A stretch of DNA of 64,000 bases from Marisediminitalea oceani. Its GTDB lineage: Bacteria; Pseudomonadota; Gammaproteobacteria; Enterobacterales; Alteromonadaceae. Shown in pieces: positions 26,227 through 36,162 of this stretch; the stretch's first letter is position 1, and each line of letters starts with the position of its first letter. The stretch covers positions 42,762-106,761 of the forward strand of contig NZ_RCUA01000005.1 of assembly GCF_003731635.1 (NCBI RefSeq), written 5' to 3'. The notes beneath the pieces are model-generated. The model worked only from the letters and a program-made list of their open reading frames with translations, ran no database searches and had not been told where the DNA came from. Both the position numbers and the translations under genes were made by a program.

Positions 26227-26706
26227 ATGCGCCATTCAGATGTAGTTGTAGATCACAGCGCCGGGGTAGAACATTACCCGGGCGAGAGCAGGGTGTCGGT
26301 AAAACCTGTTGATGGTGCCATGGTTTGCTGTGGTATTTATGGCGTTTTCGAACACACGGGTATGTGGGTTGATGGGCACATTATTGAACTGCATGGCAGT
26401 GGATTGGTGAAAGCCGTGTCGCCTCAGCGTTTTTTAAACGACCGCAGTGGCGAGCACATTTATATGCTCTGCGATAAAGATCTGCAACCGCTGGTAGCCG
26501 ATGGCTCCGCCGAGCGTGCCGTATCGCGCATCTTTACTTATATTGAATACCATCCCTGGGGCAATAATTGTCATCGTTTCACTTTTGATGTGGCCACCGG
26601 GCAAAAAAGCGCAGTATGTAGTTTTTACGATTTTAATGTGGCGGTGAATCGCTACTTTCACCGTCGCCTTTACTGGCAACCGGTCAGTATCCCTCGTATA
26701 TATTAA
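26227..26706 (+). CDS. LRAT/NlpC-P60-like permuted papain-fold protein
   Basis: A 159-residue protein of unknown role. The order H43 (FEHTGMWVDG), H56 (IIELHGSG) and C115 (WGNNCHRF) matches the permuted papain catalytic set of LRAT-like proteins (His-His-NC). Such folds act as acyltransferases, amidases or peptidases on lipids or peptides. It has no signal peptide. ATG 26227 follows AGGGTG by six bases and is preferred to the upstream TTG. It is divergent from alaA. The function is an inference from the motif spacing only. Confidence 0.6.
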   Translation: MRHSDVVVDHSAGVEHYPGESRVSVKPVDGAMVCCGIYGVFEHTGMWVDGHIIELHGSGLVKAVSPQRFLNDRSGEHIYMLCDKDLQPLVADGSAERAVSRIFTYIEYHPWGNNCHRFTFDVATGQKSAVCSFYDFNVAVNRYFHRRLYWQPVSIPRIY

Positions 26707-26888
26707 TATTTAATATTTTTATTGTTAATAAATTGTGAACTTTAGTAATTGGATCTATCGTATATATAACGGTGGGGAAGATTCTGCAGTAAGTAGCACC
26801 GGTTCGCTCAGAAGATCGGTAAATATCGTGGATAAGTGAATGTTCCCCTGTTTTGCGCTTAACAGTAACAACTGAGGGAAGTGAATTT

Positions 26889-27683
26889 ATGTCACAACAC
26901 TTTAAAGAAACACCCCAGAACGCTATCACCGACAGCGGTATCGCCAGGGTCATTCCCTGTAAAGAGCTCGATGTCGGCGATCCCATTAAATGGTTGTCTC
27001 TGGGCTTTCAGGATTTATTAAAAACCCCGTTATTGTCCGTTTTCTATGGTTTATTATTCGCCGTCATTCCCTGGTTAATCTCCTTTTTAGTGGCGATGAC
27101 CGGCTGGCACCTGATTATTTTGCCCTCGATAGTGTGCTTTATGCTGATTGGTCCGTTTCTGGCAGCGGGCTTGTACGATATAAGCTGGGAACATGAAAAA
27201 GGCCATAAGCCCACTTTATCGCATTCGCTACGTGCCATGCGCCGTAATGCGGTGAACGAGTGGGGATTTGGCATTTTGCTGATGATCCTGATGATCTTCT
27301 GGTTACGTGTTGCCTCCCTGATCCATGCACTGTATCCGCAGCATCAGATTGAGAGTCTGGAAAGCTTAATGCCTTTCCTTATTCTTGGAACCGGCGTAGG
27401 CGCAGTGTTCTGTATCGGTATGTTTTTTGTTACCGCATTTACTCAGCCCATTCTGCTGGAGCGGAAAGTTGATTTAGCCACTGCTGTGATGACCAGCATT
27501 AATGCTGTATGGGTGAATAAGGTACCGATGTTTATCTGGGCTGGTATCATTTTCTCCATCGTTGCCATTGGCTTTGTTACCGGGTTTATCGGCTTCATTG
27601 TATTAATGCCATTACTTGGCTATGCCTCCTGGCATGGTTACATTGATGCCATCGAAACCAAGCGGGAACGTGAATACGTTTAA
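26889..27683 (+). CDS. DUF2189 integral membrane protein
   Basis: A 264-residue inner-membrane protein with about six spans, of the DUF2189 family; ending in a short charged tail (AIETKREREYV). The start at 26889 (MSQHFKET) follows GAGGGAAG. Family members are common in proteobacteria with no proven function; some lie near cytochrome oxidase genes, which is not the case here. A probable terminator follows at 27715-27749. Confidence 0.85.
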   Translation: MSQHFKETPQNAITDSGIARVIPCKELDVGDPIKWLSLGFQDLLKTPLLSVFYGLLFAVIPWLISFLVAMTGWHLIILPSIVCFMLIGPFLAAGLYDISWEHEKGHKPTLSHSLRAMRRNAVNEWGFGILLMILMIFWLRVASLIHALYPQHQIESLESLMPFLILGTGVGAVFCIGMFFVTAFTQPILLERKVDLATAVMTSINAVWVNKVPMFIWAGIIFSIVAIGFVTGFIGFIVLMPLLGYASWHGYIDAIETKREREYV

Positions 27684-27714
27684 TCCGGCTCTCGACCTCT
27701 CCTTCATAACCTAC

Positions 27715-27749
27715 GGGTAGTCGGGCATATAGTCTGGCTACCCTTTTTT
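27715..27749 (+). terminator. Probable terminator of the DUF2189 gene
   Basis: GGGTAG (27715-27720) and CTACCC (27738-27743) form a 6-bp stem with a 17-base loop, followed by six T. The loop is long, so strength is uncertain. Confidence 0.5.
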
Positions 27750-27887
27750 CTGCTTTTAACCTTGCCCCGCAACCAATTTATCTTTAATTGAAATCATTAC
27801 GGGCGCTGATGAATCTTCTTTCTGATGACGATTGTCGTTCTGTCTGACTTTCAAAATAGCCAAATTTTCATCGTTTTTACATTATTT

Positions 27888-27904
27888 CTGTAATTAAATT
27901 ACAG
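27888..27904. promoter_or_regulatory. HexR-type palindrome
   Basis: CTGTAATTAAATTACAG is a perfect 17-base palindrome and contains TGTAATTAAATTACA, the consensus I know for HexR, the central-carbon regulator of gammaproteobacteria. It lies 399 bp before the DUF3718 start and 205 bp after the DUF2189 stop, so the target promoter is unclear. Confidence 0.6.
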
Positions 27905-28192
27905 GTTAAGTGAGCTCTAAGAGCCGTTTTATCAACTTAAGTTGTATAAATTTGTGAATAACTGGCTGAATCAAGCTAAAAACTTTCAGAATTGAAGGTG
28001 TTTTTTAGAACTTTTTTATATCTAAAGTTTAATAGATATTCTGAATGGTAATATTTATTTAAAAAATACCCTTTAAAAACAAAGGTGTAAGTTGTTAATT
28101 GGCTATTAACATTATAATTTACGCTATTTTCACCATACCTATACAATAATAAAACAGTAATTTTCTTTCAGATGGGGCATAAATATAGTGCA

Positions 28193-28223
28193 CCAACGAG
28201 AAACGCTCAGCGCAAATCGTTGG
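28193..28223 (+). promoter_or_regulatory. Stacked hairpin in the DUF3718 leader
   Basis: CCAACGA (28193-28199) pairs with TCGTTGG (28217-28223). Inside, CGC (28204-28206) pairs with GCG (28210-28212) around TCA, leaving symmetric internal loops. It lies about 80 bp before the DUF3718 start and just after the putative TATAAT promoter, so it may stabilise the message. Confidence 0.4.
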
Positions 28224-28302
28224 GCTGACACCAGAACTGATAAACAGCAATTTCGCTCTACAGCTTCCGGTGGATACCAAGATAATATGAGAGGAAATTT
28301 AA

Positions 28303-28632
28303 ATGACTAAAGTAATCAAATCAACAATCGCTGCTGCAGTATTAGCAGTAATGGGTGTATCAACTGCTTCTGCTGACGTAACTGCTGAAGGTGTTCGTTT
28401 TACAGGTGATACTGAGTTCGCTGGTTTTTGTAAAGCGGTAGTAAAAGATGACGTTCGCCTGCTGCGTTCTTCTGTATCACGTAACATCGGTCTGATTGGT
28501 GCGAGCCAGCGTGAAGTACTGAAAGTAGTTAGTGCAAAAGACGGTGTAACTTGTAATGGTGTATCTCTGGTTGAGTTTTCTCAGTCTCGTGACGCATCAA
28601 ACGTCTATCAATTCCTGACTGCACGCAGCTAA
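28303..28632 (+). CDS. DUF3718 family secreted protein
   Basis: A 109-residue precursor with a clear signal peptide (1-25, cleavage after STASA) and an 84-residue mature part with two cysteines (GFCKAV and VTCNGV) that likely form a disulfide. It fits DUF3718, a family of small periplasmic proteins in Alteromonadales and Shewanella with unknown function. GAGAGGA precedes the ATG. Codon bias toward common codons (GTA, GGT, CGT) suggests strong expression. It has a long leader and its own terminator. Confidence 0.85.
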   Translation: MTKVIKSTIAAAVLAVMGVSTASADVTAEGVRFTGDTEFAGFCKAVVKDDVRLLRSSVSRNIGLIGASQREVLKVVSAKDGVTCNGVSLVEFSQSRDASNVYQFLTARS

Positions 28633-28648
28633 TCGTGCCGGGAATCAG

Positions 28649-28690
28649 TAAACGGGAACCGCAGTGGTCAAAAAACCGAGTTCCCGTTTA
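28649..28690. terminator. Terminator-like hairpin between DUF3718 and RND genes
   Basis: TAAACGGGAAC (28649-28659) and GTTCCCGTTTA (28680-28690) form a perfect 11-bp stem with a 20-base loop. The T-run is short and interrupted. It sits between convergent genes and can serve both. Confidence 0.6.
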
Positions 28691-28717
28691 ACTCCTTCCT
28701 TCTCAGGCGCTTTATCC

Positions 28718-31700
28718 TTAAGCCCTAATCCAACGACTCACCTGTACTTTCGAGCGGAAAATCATTTTGCTCACCCGATAACGTAACTTCAGTAACAGTA
28801 CATAAGCCAATGGAACCAGAAACAGACTGGTTAGTGTGGAGAACACTAAGCCGCCAATAATGGCTATTGCCATGGGCGAGTAGGCCGGGCCGTCGCCACC
28901 AATACGGGTGCTGCCCATTGCCAGAGGTACCAGACCCAGTACCGTGGTGGAAACCGTCATCAGAATTGGCCGGATCCGCGAGCTGCATCCATCTACTATA
29001 GCGGTAATTAAGGCTTCGCCTTCGCCAATCAACTGGTTAATTCTATCTACCAGCACAATACCGTTGTTTACCACTATTCCCATCAGGATCAGCATGCCTA
29101 TCATGCCCATTACCGACATAGAAGTGCCCGTGATCATAAAGGCCCAGAATACGCCAGTAATACTAAACAGCAGTGACGTAATAACGGCGGTTGGTAGCAG
29201 CAAGGATTCAAACAGCGCTGCCATAACAATGTAGATCATGCACACAGCCAGCAACATATTCATTTGCATTACCGCAAAGGCTTCGTCCTGACGACGGAAG
29301 CCGCCGTCCAGCGTCCAGCTATAGCCAGAGGGCAGGCTCATGTACTGCATGGCGGCCTCAATTCGTTCGCGGGCCTGTTCCATAGTGGTGCCTTCTTCCA
29401 GATTGGCACCCACTGACAGGGCGGTTTGACGATAATAGCGATTTATTTGCGCCAGTTGCGGCATAACCGAAATGTCGGCCACCATGTCCAGGGTGATATT
29501 ACGGCCCGAATTGTTGGTTAAATTAAGGTTTTGCAGTGCATTAAGTGATTCTTGCACCGATTTACCATACATGAGTTTGACATTGACCTCGCCGGCTTCA
29601 CCGTAGCGGAAGGTGCGCAGGTTATTACCGCGCAGGGCAGTCGCTACCAGACCTGACACCTGCTGAGTGGTGAGGCCCAGCTGATAAGCTTTGTCGCGGT
29701 CGATACGGATCTGCAGTTCCTGGCGTTCGCTACCAACGTCGGCGCGCACATCAGTTAAGCCATCAACGTTGTCCAGCACTTCTACCACACGGTTGGCGAT
29801 CACTCTGAGCTGATCAGAAGATTCGCCAAGCAGGGTGAGTCTGACCCCACCGCCATTGCCTTCGTTCCAGCGGAAAGACGGTTTAGCCCGGACAAACTTC
29901 GGCATATTCTCAAGTATCAGGCGTTTAATTTCGCTTACCGGTACCGGTAAATCATCCTGCAGGGTGATACCAGATGTTGCCTGGCCAGCTTCGTAATAGG
30001 TATACACCTGTTTTATGTAGAACTTTTCCTGATTGTCGTAGAGATAAGCTTCCATTTTATCAACGGTTTTCTCTACTTCTTCCAGAGTGTAATTCTGGCT
30101 GATGTGATAGTTCAGCCAGACTCGGGAGCGGTTATCATTCCCTTCATCATCGTTGGAAATAACGCCCAGCGGAATAGCCGTACTGGCCAGAATAGCTAAC
30201 GCAATAACTGAGGTTTTGCCCTGATTATGCATGGCCCAGTTTAAGATTTTGCGATAACGCTTAATATACCCTGCAGGCTTTGCATGGTGAGCGGCAGGCG
30301 GCTTAACCTTTGAGGCCAGCAGGGGGATCAGCGTTTGTGCAATCAGTAGTGAGGCAAACAGCGAGATACAAATGGCAATGGCCACGTGCTCCAGAAACAC
30401 GGTGACATCAATCTTAACGCCCACAATATTGGGTAAAAAGACGATAGCCGTTGTAGTGGTACCGGCGATGACAGCCAGACTCACCTTGCCAACGCCTAAT
30501 TTGGTAGCCTGTTTCGCATCGGCATGGGTGGCCCGCTGCTGAAAAATACTCTCAGTGATTACTACCGCATTGTCTACCAGCATACCTACCGCCAGCATCA
30601 GGCCCATCAGCGACAGGATATTCAGCGAGTACCCCAGCAAATACATGACGCCCAGGGTAATACAGATAGAAAACGGCACAGACAGCACAACCAACAGGGT
30701 GGTTGTGAGTTGCCGCAGGAATAAATACAACACCACAACCGAGAGTAGCGCACCAAATAAACCCGCTTCCACCAGATTTGATAACGATGAGGTGACACTT
30801 TCGGCCACGTCATCCATTACGTACAGGTTAATGCCGTTAAAAGCCGGATCCTGTTTGGTTTTTTCAACCACCGCCATTACCTGTTCACTGACTTCTACCA
30901 GGTTACTGCCTGATTCACGGAAGATATTCAGACCCACCGCATAGGCGCGGTCGAGGTGGCGGCCATTGTTACGCTCAGGTGTTTCATAATCCACCGTGGC
31001 AATATCTTTAAGCATGATCCCCGGTGCAACATAGAGCTGCTGGATATCGCGCATATCAGAGAACTGGCCCTGGGGATTAACAATAAACTTCTGGTCGTTG
31101 GCAAAAAAGTGCCCGGCCGTCATCGAGAAGTTGGCTTCCCGCAACCGTCTGCCCAGTTCGTTGGTGTCGATATGCAGTGAAGTAATGCGTTCCGGGATAA
31201 GGCGAATACTGATTTGTTTTTTCTCAACACCATACAATTCAACCCGGGAGACACCCTGAACCCGCTCGATTTCGCCTTTTAAATTGCGGTCGAGCAGATC
31301 GTAGGCGTTCGACAGATCGCGTTCGCTGGAGACCCGCAGCTGGAAAATCGGCATGTCGTTGGTATTAAATTTAAACACCATCACGCGCTCAACATCATCG
31401 GGCAGTTCGTCGCGAATAGCATCAATTTTTTCCCGGGCCTCGATGCTTTTGGCTTTAATGTTGGCGTCCCAGTCAAATTCCACAAACACTTCAGCGCGGT
31501 TTTCAAACGAGGTTGCCCGTAGCCGTTTGATGCCGGACATGGTGGCAATCGCTTCTTCCACCGGACGGGTGATCATGCGCTCTATTTCGGCCGGAGTGGC
31601 GTCGCGATAGGGCACCTGTACTACCATTTGCGGGATATCAATGCCGGGAAATTTCTCCAGCGGTAACAAGCGTCCTGCAGCGATGCCGAAAATCAGCATC

Positions 31701-31783
31701 GACAGGAAACACATACAGATAGTGACCGGTTTGCGCAGGGCAAAGCTGGTCAGAGTGGCGCCAGCCTGAGCAAACTTATCCAT
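28718..31783 (-). CDS. RND efflux permease, second of tandem pair
   Basis: A 1021-residue inner-membrane RND permease of the AcrB/HAE family with twelve expected spans and two large periplasmic loops. The TM4 region reads LAVGMLVDNAVVITES, with a single Asp in place of the DD pair of AcrB, a variation seen in many HAE1 members. Its start overlaps the end of the preceding RND gene by 8 bp. Two different RND permeases behind one adaptor suggest a heteromeric pump like MdtBC. Substrates are unknown. Confidence 0.93.
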   Translation of the reverse strand: MDKFAQAGATLTSFALRKPVTICMCFLSMLIFGIAAGRLLPLEKFPGIDIPQMVVQVPYRDATPAEIERMITRPVEEAIATMSGIKRLRATSFENRAEVFVEFDWDANIKAKSIEAREKIDAIRDELPDDVERVMVFKFNTNDMPIFQLRVSSERDLSNAYDLLDRNLKGEIERVQGVSRVELYGVEKKQISIRLIPERITSLHIDTNELGRRLREANFSMTAGHFFANDQKFIVNPQGQFSDMRDIQQLYVAPGIMLKDIATVDYETPERNNGRHLDRAYAVGLNIFRESGSNLVEVSEQVMAVVEKTKQDPAFNGINLYVMDDVAESVTSSLSNLVEAGLFGALLSVVVLYLFLRQLTTTLLVVLSVPFSICITLGVMYLLGYSLNILSLMGLMLAVGMLVDNAVVITESIFQQRATHADAKQATKLGVGKVSLAVIAGTTTTAIVFLPNIVGVKIDVTVFLEHVAIAICISLFASLLIAQTLIPLLASKVKPPAAHHAKPAGYIKRYRKILNWAMHNQGKTSVIALAILASTAIPLGVISNDDEGNDNRSRVWLNYHISQNYTLEEVEKTVDKMEAYLYDNQEKFYIKQVYTYYEAGQATSGITLQDDLPVPVSEIKRLILENMPKFVRAKPSFRWNEGNGGGVRLTLLGESSDQLRVIANRVVEVLDNVDGLTDVRADVGSERQELQIRIDRDKAYQLGLTTQQVSGLVATALRGNNLRTFRYGEAGEVNVKLMYGKSVQESLNALQNLNLTNNSGRNITLDMVADISVMPQLAQINRYYRQTALSVGANLEEGTTMEQARERIEAAMQYMSLPSGYSWTLDGGFRRQDEAFAVMQMNMLLAVCMIYIVMAALFESLLLPTAVITSLLFSITGVFWAFMITGTSMSVMGMIGMLILMGIVVNNGIVLVDRINQLIGEGEALITAIVDGCSSRIRPILMTVSTTVLGLVPLAMGSTRIGGDGPAYSPMAIAIIGGLVFSTLTSLFLVPLAYVLLLKLRYRVSKMIFRSKVQVSRWIRA

Positions 31784-34700
31784 AAACTTTGTCTCCGGCA
31801 GTGTCGCTCGCCGTTACGGCAAACTGTTTGCGGTCGAACAGTGAGTAAATCACCGGTAACAGAATAAGGGTCAGCAAGGTAGAGAACAGTAAACCAAAGA
31901 TTACGGTGATGGCCATAGGCGTGCGCACCTCGGCACCTTCACCAAAGCCAATGGCCATGGGCAGCAGGCCAAGAATAGTGGTCAGCGTGGTCATGATAAT
32001 GGGACGTAAGCGGCTGTTAGCGGCATCGATGATGGCGCTATGTTTATCCTGACCCTGTTCACGTAACTGATTGATGCGATCTATCAGTACAATGGCGTTA
32101 TTAACCACGATACCGCAGAGCATTATTAATCCGATAAACACCACCACACTAACGTTGGTGTTGGTGAGCAGCAGACCATAAATAGCGCCGGCTACGGCCA
32201 TGGGAATGGCAAATAAAATCAGCAGCGGGTGACCCAGTGATTCAAACTGTGAAGCCATTACCAGATACACCATAAAGATAGCCAGCGCCAGGGCCAGCAT
32301 CAGCGAGTCAAAACTTTGCTGCATGTCTTCGCTCTGACCGGCAATGGTTGCCCGCAACTGCGGCAGCAGGGCAATTTCACGGATAATTTGTTCTGCTTCA
32401 GTCACGCCCTGAGCCAAATCACCATAGCGCAGATTGGCTTCCAGCAATGCTACACGTTGCTGGCCTACCCGGGTGATCTCACTGGGACCGTTACTCACAA
32501 AGACTTCAGCCACAGCATGTAAGGGCACGGGTTGTTCTGCGCCCGGATTAATGATGATTTGGCTGATATCGTCAATCTGGTCGCGTTGTGTATCGGCAGT
32601 GCGTACCAGAATATCCACTTTACGGTCGCGCATACTGTACTGGGTTGCTACTTCACCGCCAATTTGTGCGGCTACCAGCTTGGCGGCGGTAGACGCATCC
32701 AACTCCAGGCGGGCAAGGGCCGCGTGATTGAAGTTAATTTTAAGTTCAGGGTTACCGACCCGCAGACTGCTGGTTACATCGGCAAAACGGCTGCTGCCTT
32801 CCAGTGCCTGCTTCAACGAGTCGGCACTGCGCTGGAGCAGCGCTAAATCATAACCTTGCAGTTCAATCTGTATCGGTGCCGCAAAGGTAAATAATTCCGG
32901 GTAACCAAACTTGCTCTGCACACCGGCCTGTTTAGCCAGGTATTCACGTAATGACTCTTTAACCCGGGCTTCATCGGCATCGCTGGCCTGTTTATCCAGT
33001 ACTACGTTAAGTTTGCCCCAGTGATCGCCTCCCTGTGATGGCCCAGCACTTATAAGACTGCCGGTACCGGCCAGTGAATAGGTACGATCAACATCAGGCA
33101 AGGATTCGGTATAGAGCGCCAAACGGGTCAGTAAGTCGTCGGTTTGCTCAACACGTGAGCCTGCCGGCAGGGTGACTTCAATGAAAAATTCACCCTGTGA
33201 CATGCGTGGAATAAGCTCCATGCCTAATCGAGGGATGAGCATAAACGCCGACGCGGTAACGGCAACAGCCACGCCCAGCACCAACCAGCGGGTGCGCAGG
33301 GCAGCTTTCAGGCTGACATTATAGAGCTTCTCTATACCGTTAAAGGCCAGGCCAAATAGGCCGGTGAGTGGCTTAAAAATAAACGACAGAGCGGTGCTGA
33401 TAGCGCGCCACACTGTAATAAGCAGGGTCGTAACCAGCATGGGAATGATCCCGAATACCAGCTTAACCAGCATGCGTAGCGGCCAGGTAATGTAAAACAC
33501 GATCTTGCGCCAGCCTTCAGGGCGGCCAGCAGGTGTCGGCTCCAGCGCATCCTGCTCAGTGAAACTGTCTTCACGGTGGGCTTTGGCGGCCAGTGCCGGG
33601 ATCACCGTCAGGGCCACAATCAGTGAGGCTATTAGGGCAAACGAAACGGTCATGGCCTGGTCGCTGAATAACTGACCGGCAATGCCTTCGACAAAAATAA
33701 GCGGTACAAATACTGCCAGGGTAGTGAGCGTGGAGGCTAAAATGGCACTGGAGACTTCCTTGGTGCCTTCGGTCGCCGCCGTCGCAGCGCTCATCAGGCC
33801 CTTGCCGCGCTGTTTGTGTTTGTCGATATTTTCCAGTACCACGATACTGTTATCCACTAACAAACCTACCGCCAGAGCAATACCACCGAGGCTCATAATG
33901 TTAAGGCTGATATCGTTTCCGTACATCAGGTTAAATGTGGCGATAACCGATAGCGGAATCGATACTGAGATGATCAGCGTTGGCCAGAAATCCTTAAGGA
34001 ACAGGTAAAGAATGATCATGGCAAGGATGCCGCCGATAATGGCAGACGATTTTACATCTTCGATGGCTTGTTTAATAAACTCACTCTGATCGTACACTTT
34101 ATCCAGCGCATAGTCAGAAGGCAGCTGATTTTGGATCCGCTCAAGGGCAATCCCTACCTGACGTGCTACGTCTACTGAGTTGGCGTCACCTTCTTTGTAT
34201 ATGGCAATCTCAGCGCCTTCCTTGCCGTTAAACCGACTAATGGCATCCCGTTCCTTATAGGTATTCTGAATGGTAGCCACATCGCGCAGGCGAATAGACT
34301 TGCCGTTACGGTTGGCTATATACAGCTCACCAATCTCATTGAGACCGGTAAACTGGTTCAGGGTACGCACCAGAAACGCCTGATTGCCGTTATCAATGCG
34401 ACCGCCTGCGGTGTTGAGGTTTTCCTCTTTAAGACGAGTGATAATGGTGTTGATACTGATATTTAACTGGCTGACACGGCGCTGGTCCACCAGTACCTGA
34501 ATTTCGTTTTCCAGGGCACCACCAATTTTTACCGAAGCAACGCCTTCAATGGACTCCAGTTGACGCTTAATCTGCTCATCGGCATAAATACGTAACGACT
34601 TCATGGCTTCAACGGAAGGATCCGGCGTATTGAAGCTCAGGCCATAGCGCAAAATAGGATCGAGGCTGGGGTTAAAGCGCAATAAACGGGGTTTATCGAC

Positions 34701-35060
34701 ATCCAGTGGTAGTTGCAGGATATCCAGTTTTTCCCGCACTTCCAGGCTGGCGAAATCCATGGCAGTGCCCCAGGCGAATTCCAGCACAACGTCTGACTGG
34801 CCAGGCCGTGAAATAGATTTAACGGTGCGCACGCCTTTAACGGTGCCAATGGTTTCTTCGATGGGTTTGGATACCAGCTGTTCTACCTCAGCAGGCGCCG
34901 CACCGGTGTAGTCGGTACGAATTGTCAGAGTCGGGTAGGCCAGTTCGGGTAACAGGTTTACCGATAACCGGCCTAAAGAGACCATGCCAAATAACAGCAC
35001 GGCGAGTGTGAACATAGCAATCGCGACAGGGCGCTTTACCGCAATATCAACAAGTTGCAT
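31776..35060 (-). CDS. RND efflux permease, first of tandem pair
   Basis: A 1094-residue RND permease, longer than the usual 1020-1050. It carries an insertion at about 510-580 between the two halves, with two extra hydrophobic stretches (LRMLVKLVFGIIPMLVTT and following). TM4 reads LAVGLLVDNSIVVLEN. It follows the adaptor gene by 19 bp and overlaps the second permease by 8 bp. Together they form an adaptor-permease-permease operon without an outer-membrane channel gene, so a TolC-like channel elsewhere is probably used. Confidence 0.93.
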   Translation of the reverse strand: MQLVDIAVKRPVAIAMFTLAVLLFGMVSLGRLSVNLLPELAYPTLTIRTDYTGAAPAEVEQLVSKPIEETIGTVKGVRTVKSISRPGQSDVVLEFAWGTAMDFASLEVREKLDILQLPLDVDKPRLLRFNPSLDPILRYGLSFNTPDPSVEAMKSLRIYADEQIKRQLESIEGVASVKIGGALENEIQVLVDQRRVSQLNISINTIITRLKEENLNTAGGRIDNGNQAFLVRTLNQFTGLNEIGELYIANRNGKSIRLRDVATIQNTYKERDAISRFNGKEGAEIAIYKEGDANSVDVARQVGIALERIQNQLPSDYALDKVYDQSEFIKQAIEDVKSSAIIGGILAMIILYLFLKDFWPTLIISVSIPLSVIATFNLMYGNDISLNIMSLGGIALAVGLLVDNSIVVLENIDKHKQRGKGLMSAATAATEGTKEVSSAILASTLTTLAVFVPLIFVEGIAGQLFSDQAMTVSFALIASLIVALTVIPALAAKAHREDSFTEQDALEPTPAGRPEGWRKIVFYITWPLRMLVKLVFGIIPMLVTTLLITVWRAISTALSFIFKPLTGLFGLAFNGIEKLYNVSLKAALRTRWLVLGVAVAVTASAFMLIPRLGMELIPRMSQGEFFIEVTLPAGSRVEQTDDLLTRLALYTESLPDVDRTYSLAGTGSLISAGPSQGGDHWGKLNVVLDKQASDADEARVKESLREYLAKQAGVQSKFGYPELFTFAAPIQIELQGYDLALLQRSADSLKQALEGSSRFADVTSSLRVGNPELKINFNHAALARLELDASTAAKLVAAQIGGEVATQYSMRDRKVDILVRTADTQRDQIDDISQIIINPGAEQPVPLHAVAEVFVSNGPSEITRVGQQRVALLEANLRYGDLAQGVTEAEQIIREIALLPQLRATIAGQSEDMQQSFDSLMLALALAIFMVYLVMASQFESLGHPLLILFAIPMAVAGAIYGLLLTNTNVSVVVFIGLIMLCGIVVNNAIVLIDRINQLREQGQDKHSAIIDAANSRLRPIIMTTLTTILGLLPMAIGFGEGAEVRTPMAITVIFGLLFSTLLTLILLPVIYSLFDRKQFAVTASDTAGDKVYG

Positions 35061-35079
35061 AACAATCTCCTGGCGGCTA

Positions 35080-36162
35080 TCAGCTGTTTACAATTTCAAC
35101 TGGTGACGCATCTTTCAGATTGTGATGCCCGACGGTAACAACGGTTTCTGAACCAGTAAGGCCGTTGGTAATTTCGATAAATTCACCGTTTTCAAAGCCG
35201 GTGGTTACATCTAGCTTTTTCGCTACGCCTTCTTCCACCACAAACACACTGGTTTGGTCGTCGATGGTTAGCAGCGCTTTACGGGGTAATAAGGTCGCAT
35301 TCGCGTGAGTATCGTAATCTATAGAGACTTCAGAAAACATACCTGCTTTCAGGCGGCCGTTAGTATTAGGAACGGTGAGGGTAACTTTAAAGGTGCCGGT
35401 GGTCGCATCAACTACCGGGCTGATCCGTTCTACATAGCCAGTTACCGTGGCGTTACCCAGCGCTGCAATTTTCAGGCTGGCATTTTGTTTTGCCGCAATG
35501 GAGGCCATTTCGCTTTCAGGCAGGTAAACAATTCCCTGTAAGGCTTTTTGCTGAACGATATGGAACATTCTTTCGCGCTGGAAAGACTCGGTGAGGTTAC
35601 CCACCTTGGCATTACGTTCGGCAATGTAACCGCTGATGGGGGCGGTGATGGTAGTTTCTTTCAGATCCAGTTCGGCCAGTGCCAGCACGGCTTTGGCTGC
35701 TTCGTACTGGGCGGTGAGCTTATCAAAGGTGTCGTCGCTCACCAGCTTGCTGGAATACACTTTCTTAATTTTGCTTAATTCTTTTTCGATACCGGTGAGA
35801 TCGGCACGGGCTTTACTCAGGTTTAACTCGTAACGTTTTTTGTCGAGCTGGGCAAGTACCTGACCCTTTTCGACATAATCGCCTTCTTCGACAAAAATGT
35901 GCTCAACAATACCTGACGCCCGGGCGACTACAAACGCTTCTTCTTTGGCTTCTAAGATGGCCGTGGTCTGATAGCTCGATGAGATATCGCCCATGGTCAC
36001 AGGCGTGGCTTCTACGGGGATGCTGACAACCACTTCTTCTTTTTGCTCAGCTTTGGTGTCGGTGGCCTCGGCGTTAATACAACCGGTTAAGGTCACGCTA
36101 CTGGCCAGCAGGCCGGCAATGAGTAATGAGCTGATGTTGCGGTGGGTTTTTACGTGTTCCAT
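35080..36162 (-). CDS. RND periplasmic adaptor lipoprotein
   Basis: A 360-residue membrane-fusion protein. The lipobox LTGC places the lipidated Cys at residue 28, so it is anchored in the inner membrane and spans the periplasm. Barrel-sandwich hybrid halves lie around 65-95 and 160-190 (GYIAERNAKVGNLTES), with a helical hairpin between, then beta-barrel and membrane-proximal domains. It is first gene of the tandem RND operon, with a 16-base palindrome 15 bp upstream of its start. Confidence 0.92.
   Translation of the reverse strand: MEHVKTHRNISSLLIAGLLASSVTLTGCINAEATDTKAEQKEEVVVSIPVEATPVTMGDISSSYQTTAILEAKEEAFVVARASGIVEHIFVEEGDYVEKGQVLAQLDKKRYELNLSKARADLTGIEKELSKIKKVYSSKLVSDDTFDKLTAQYEAAKAVLALAELDLKETTITAPISGYIAERNAKVGNLTESFQRERMFHIVQQKALQGIVYLPESEMASIAAKQNASLKIAALGNATVTGYVERISPVVDATTGTFKVTLTVPNTNGRLKAGMFSEVSIDYDTHANATLLPRKALLTIDDQTSVFVVEEGVAKKLDVTTGFENGEFIEITNGLTGSETVVTVGHHNLKDASPVEIVNS

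Larger units (their letters stand above)
27684..28302. other. Long AT-rich intergenic region with HexR-type site and structured leader
   Basis: No gene is seen. It holds, in order, a terminator-like hairpin (27715-27749), a 17-base palindrome matching HexR sites (27888-27904), a TATAAT box (28113-28118) with TTGTTA 15 bp upstream, and a stacked hairpin in the presumed leader of the DUF3718 gene (28193-28223). The size of the gap leaves room for a small RNA, but no terminator supports one. Confidence 0.6.

Noticed and set aside
30555..30944. 129-codon plus-strand frame inside an RND gene
   Set aside because: Antisense shadow; the minus-strand RND reading is full length with clear motifs.
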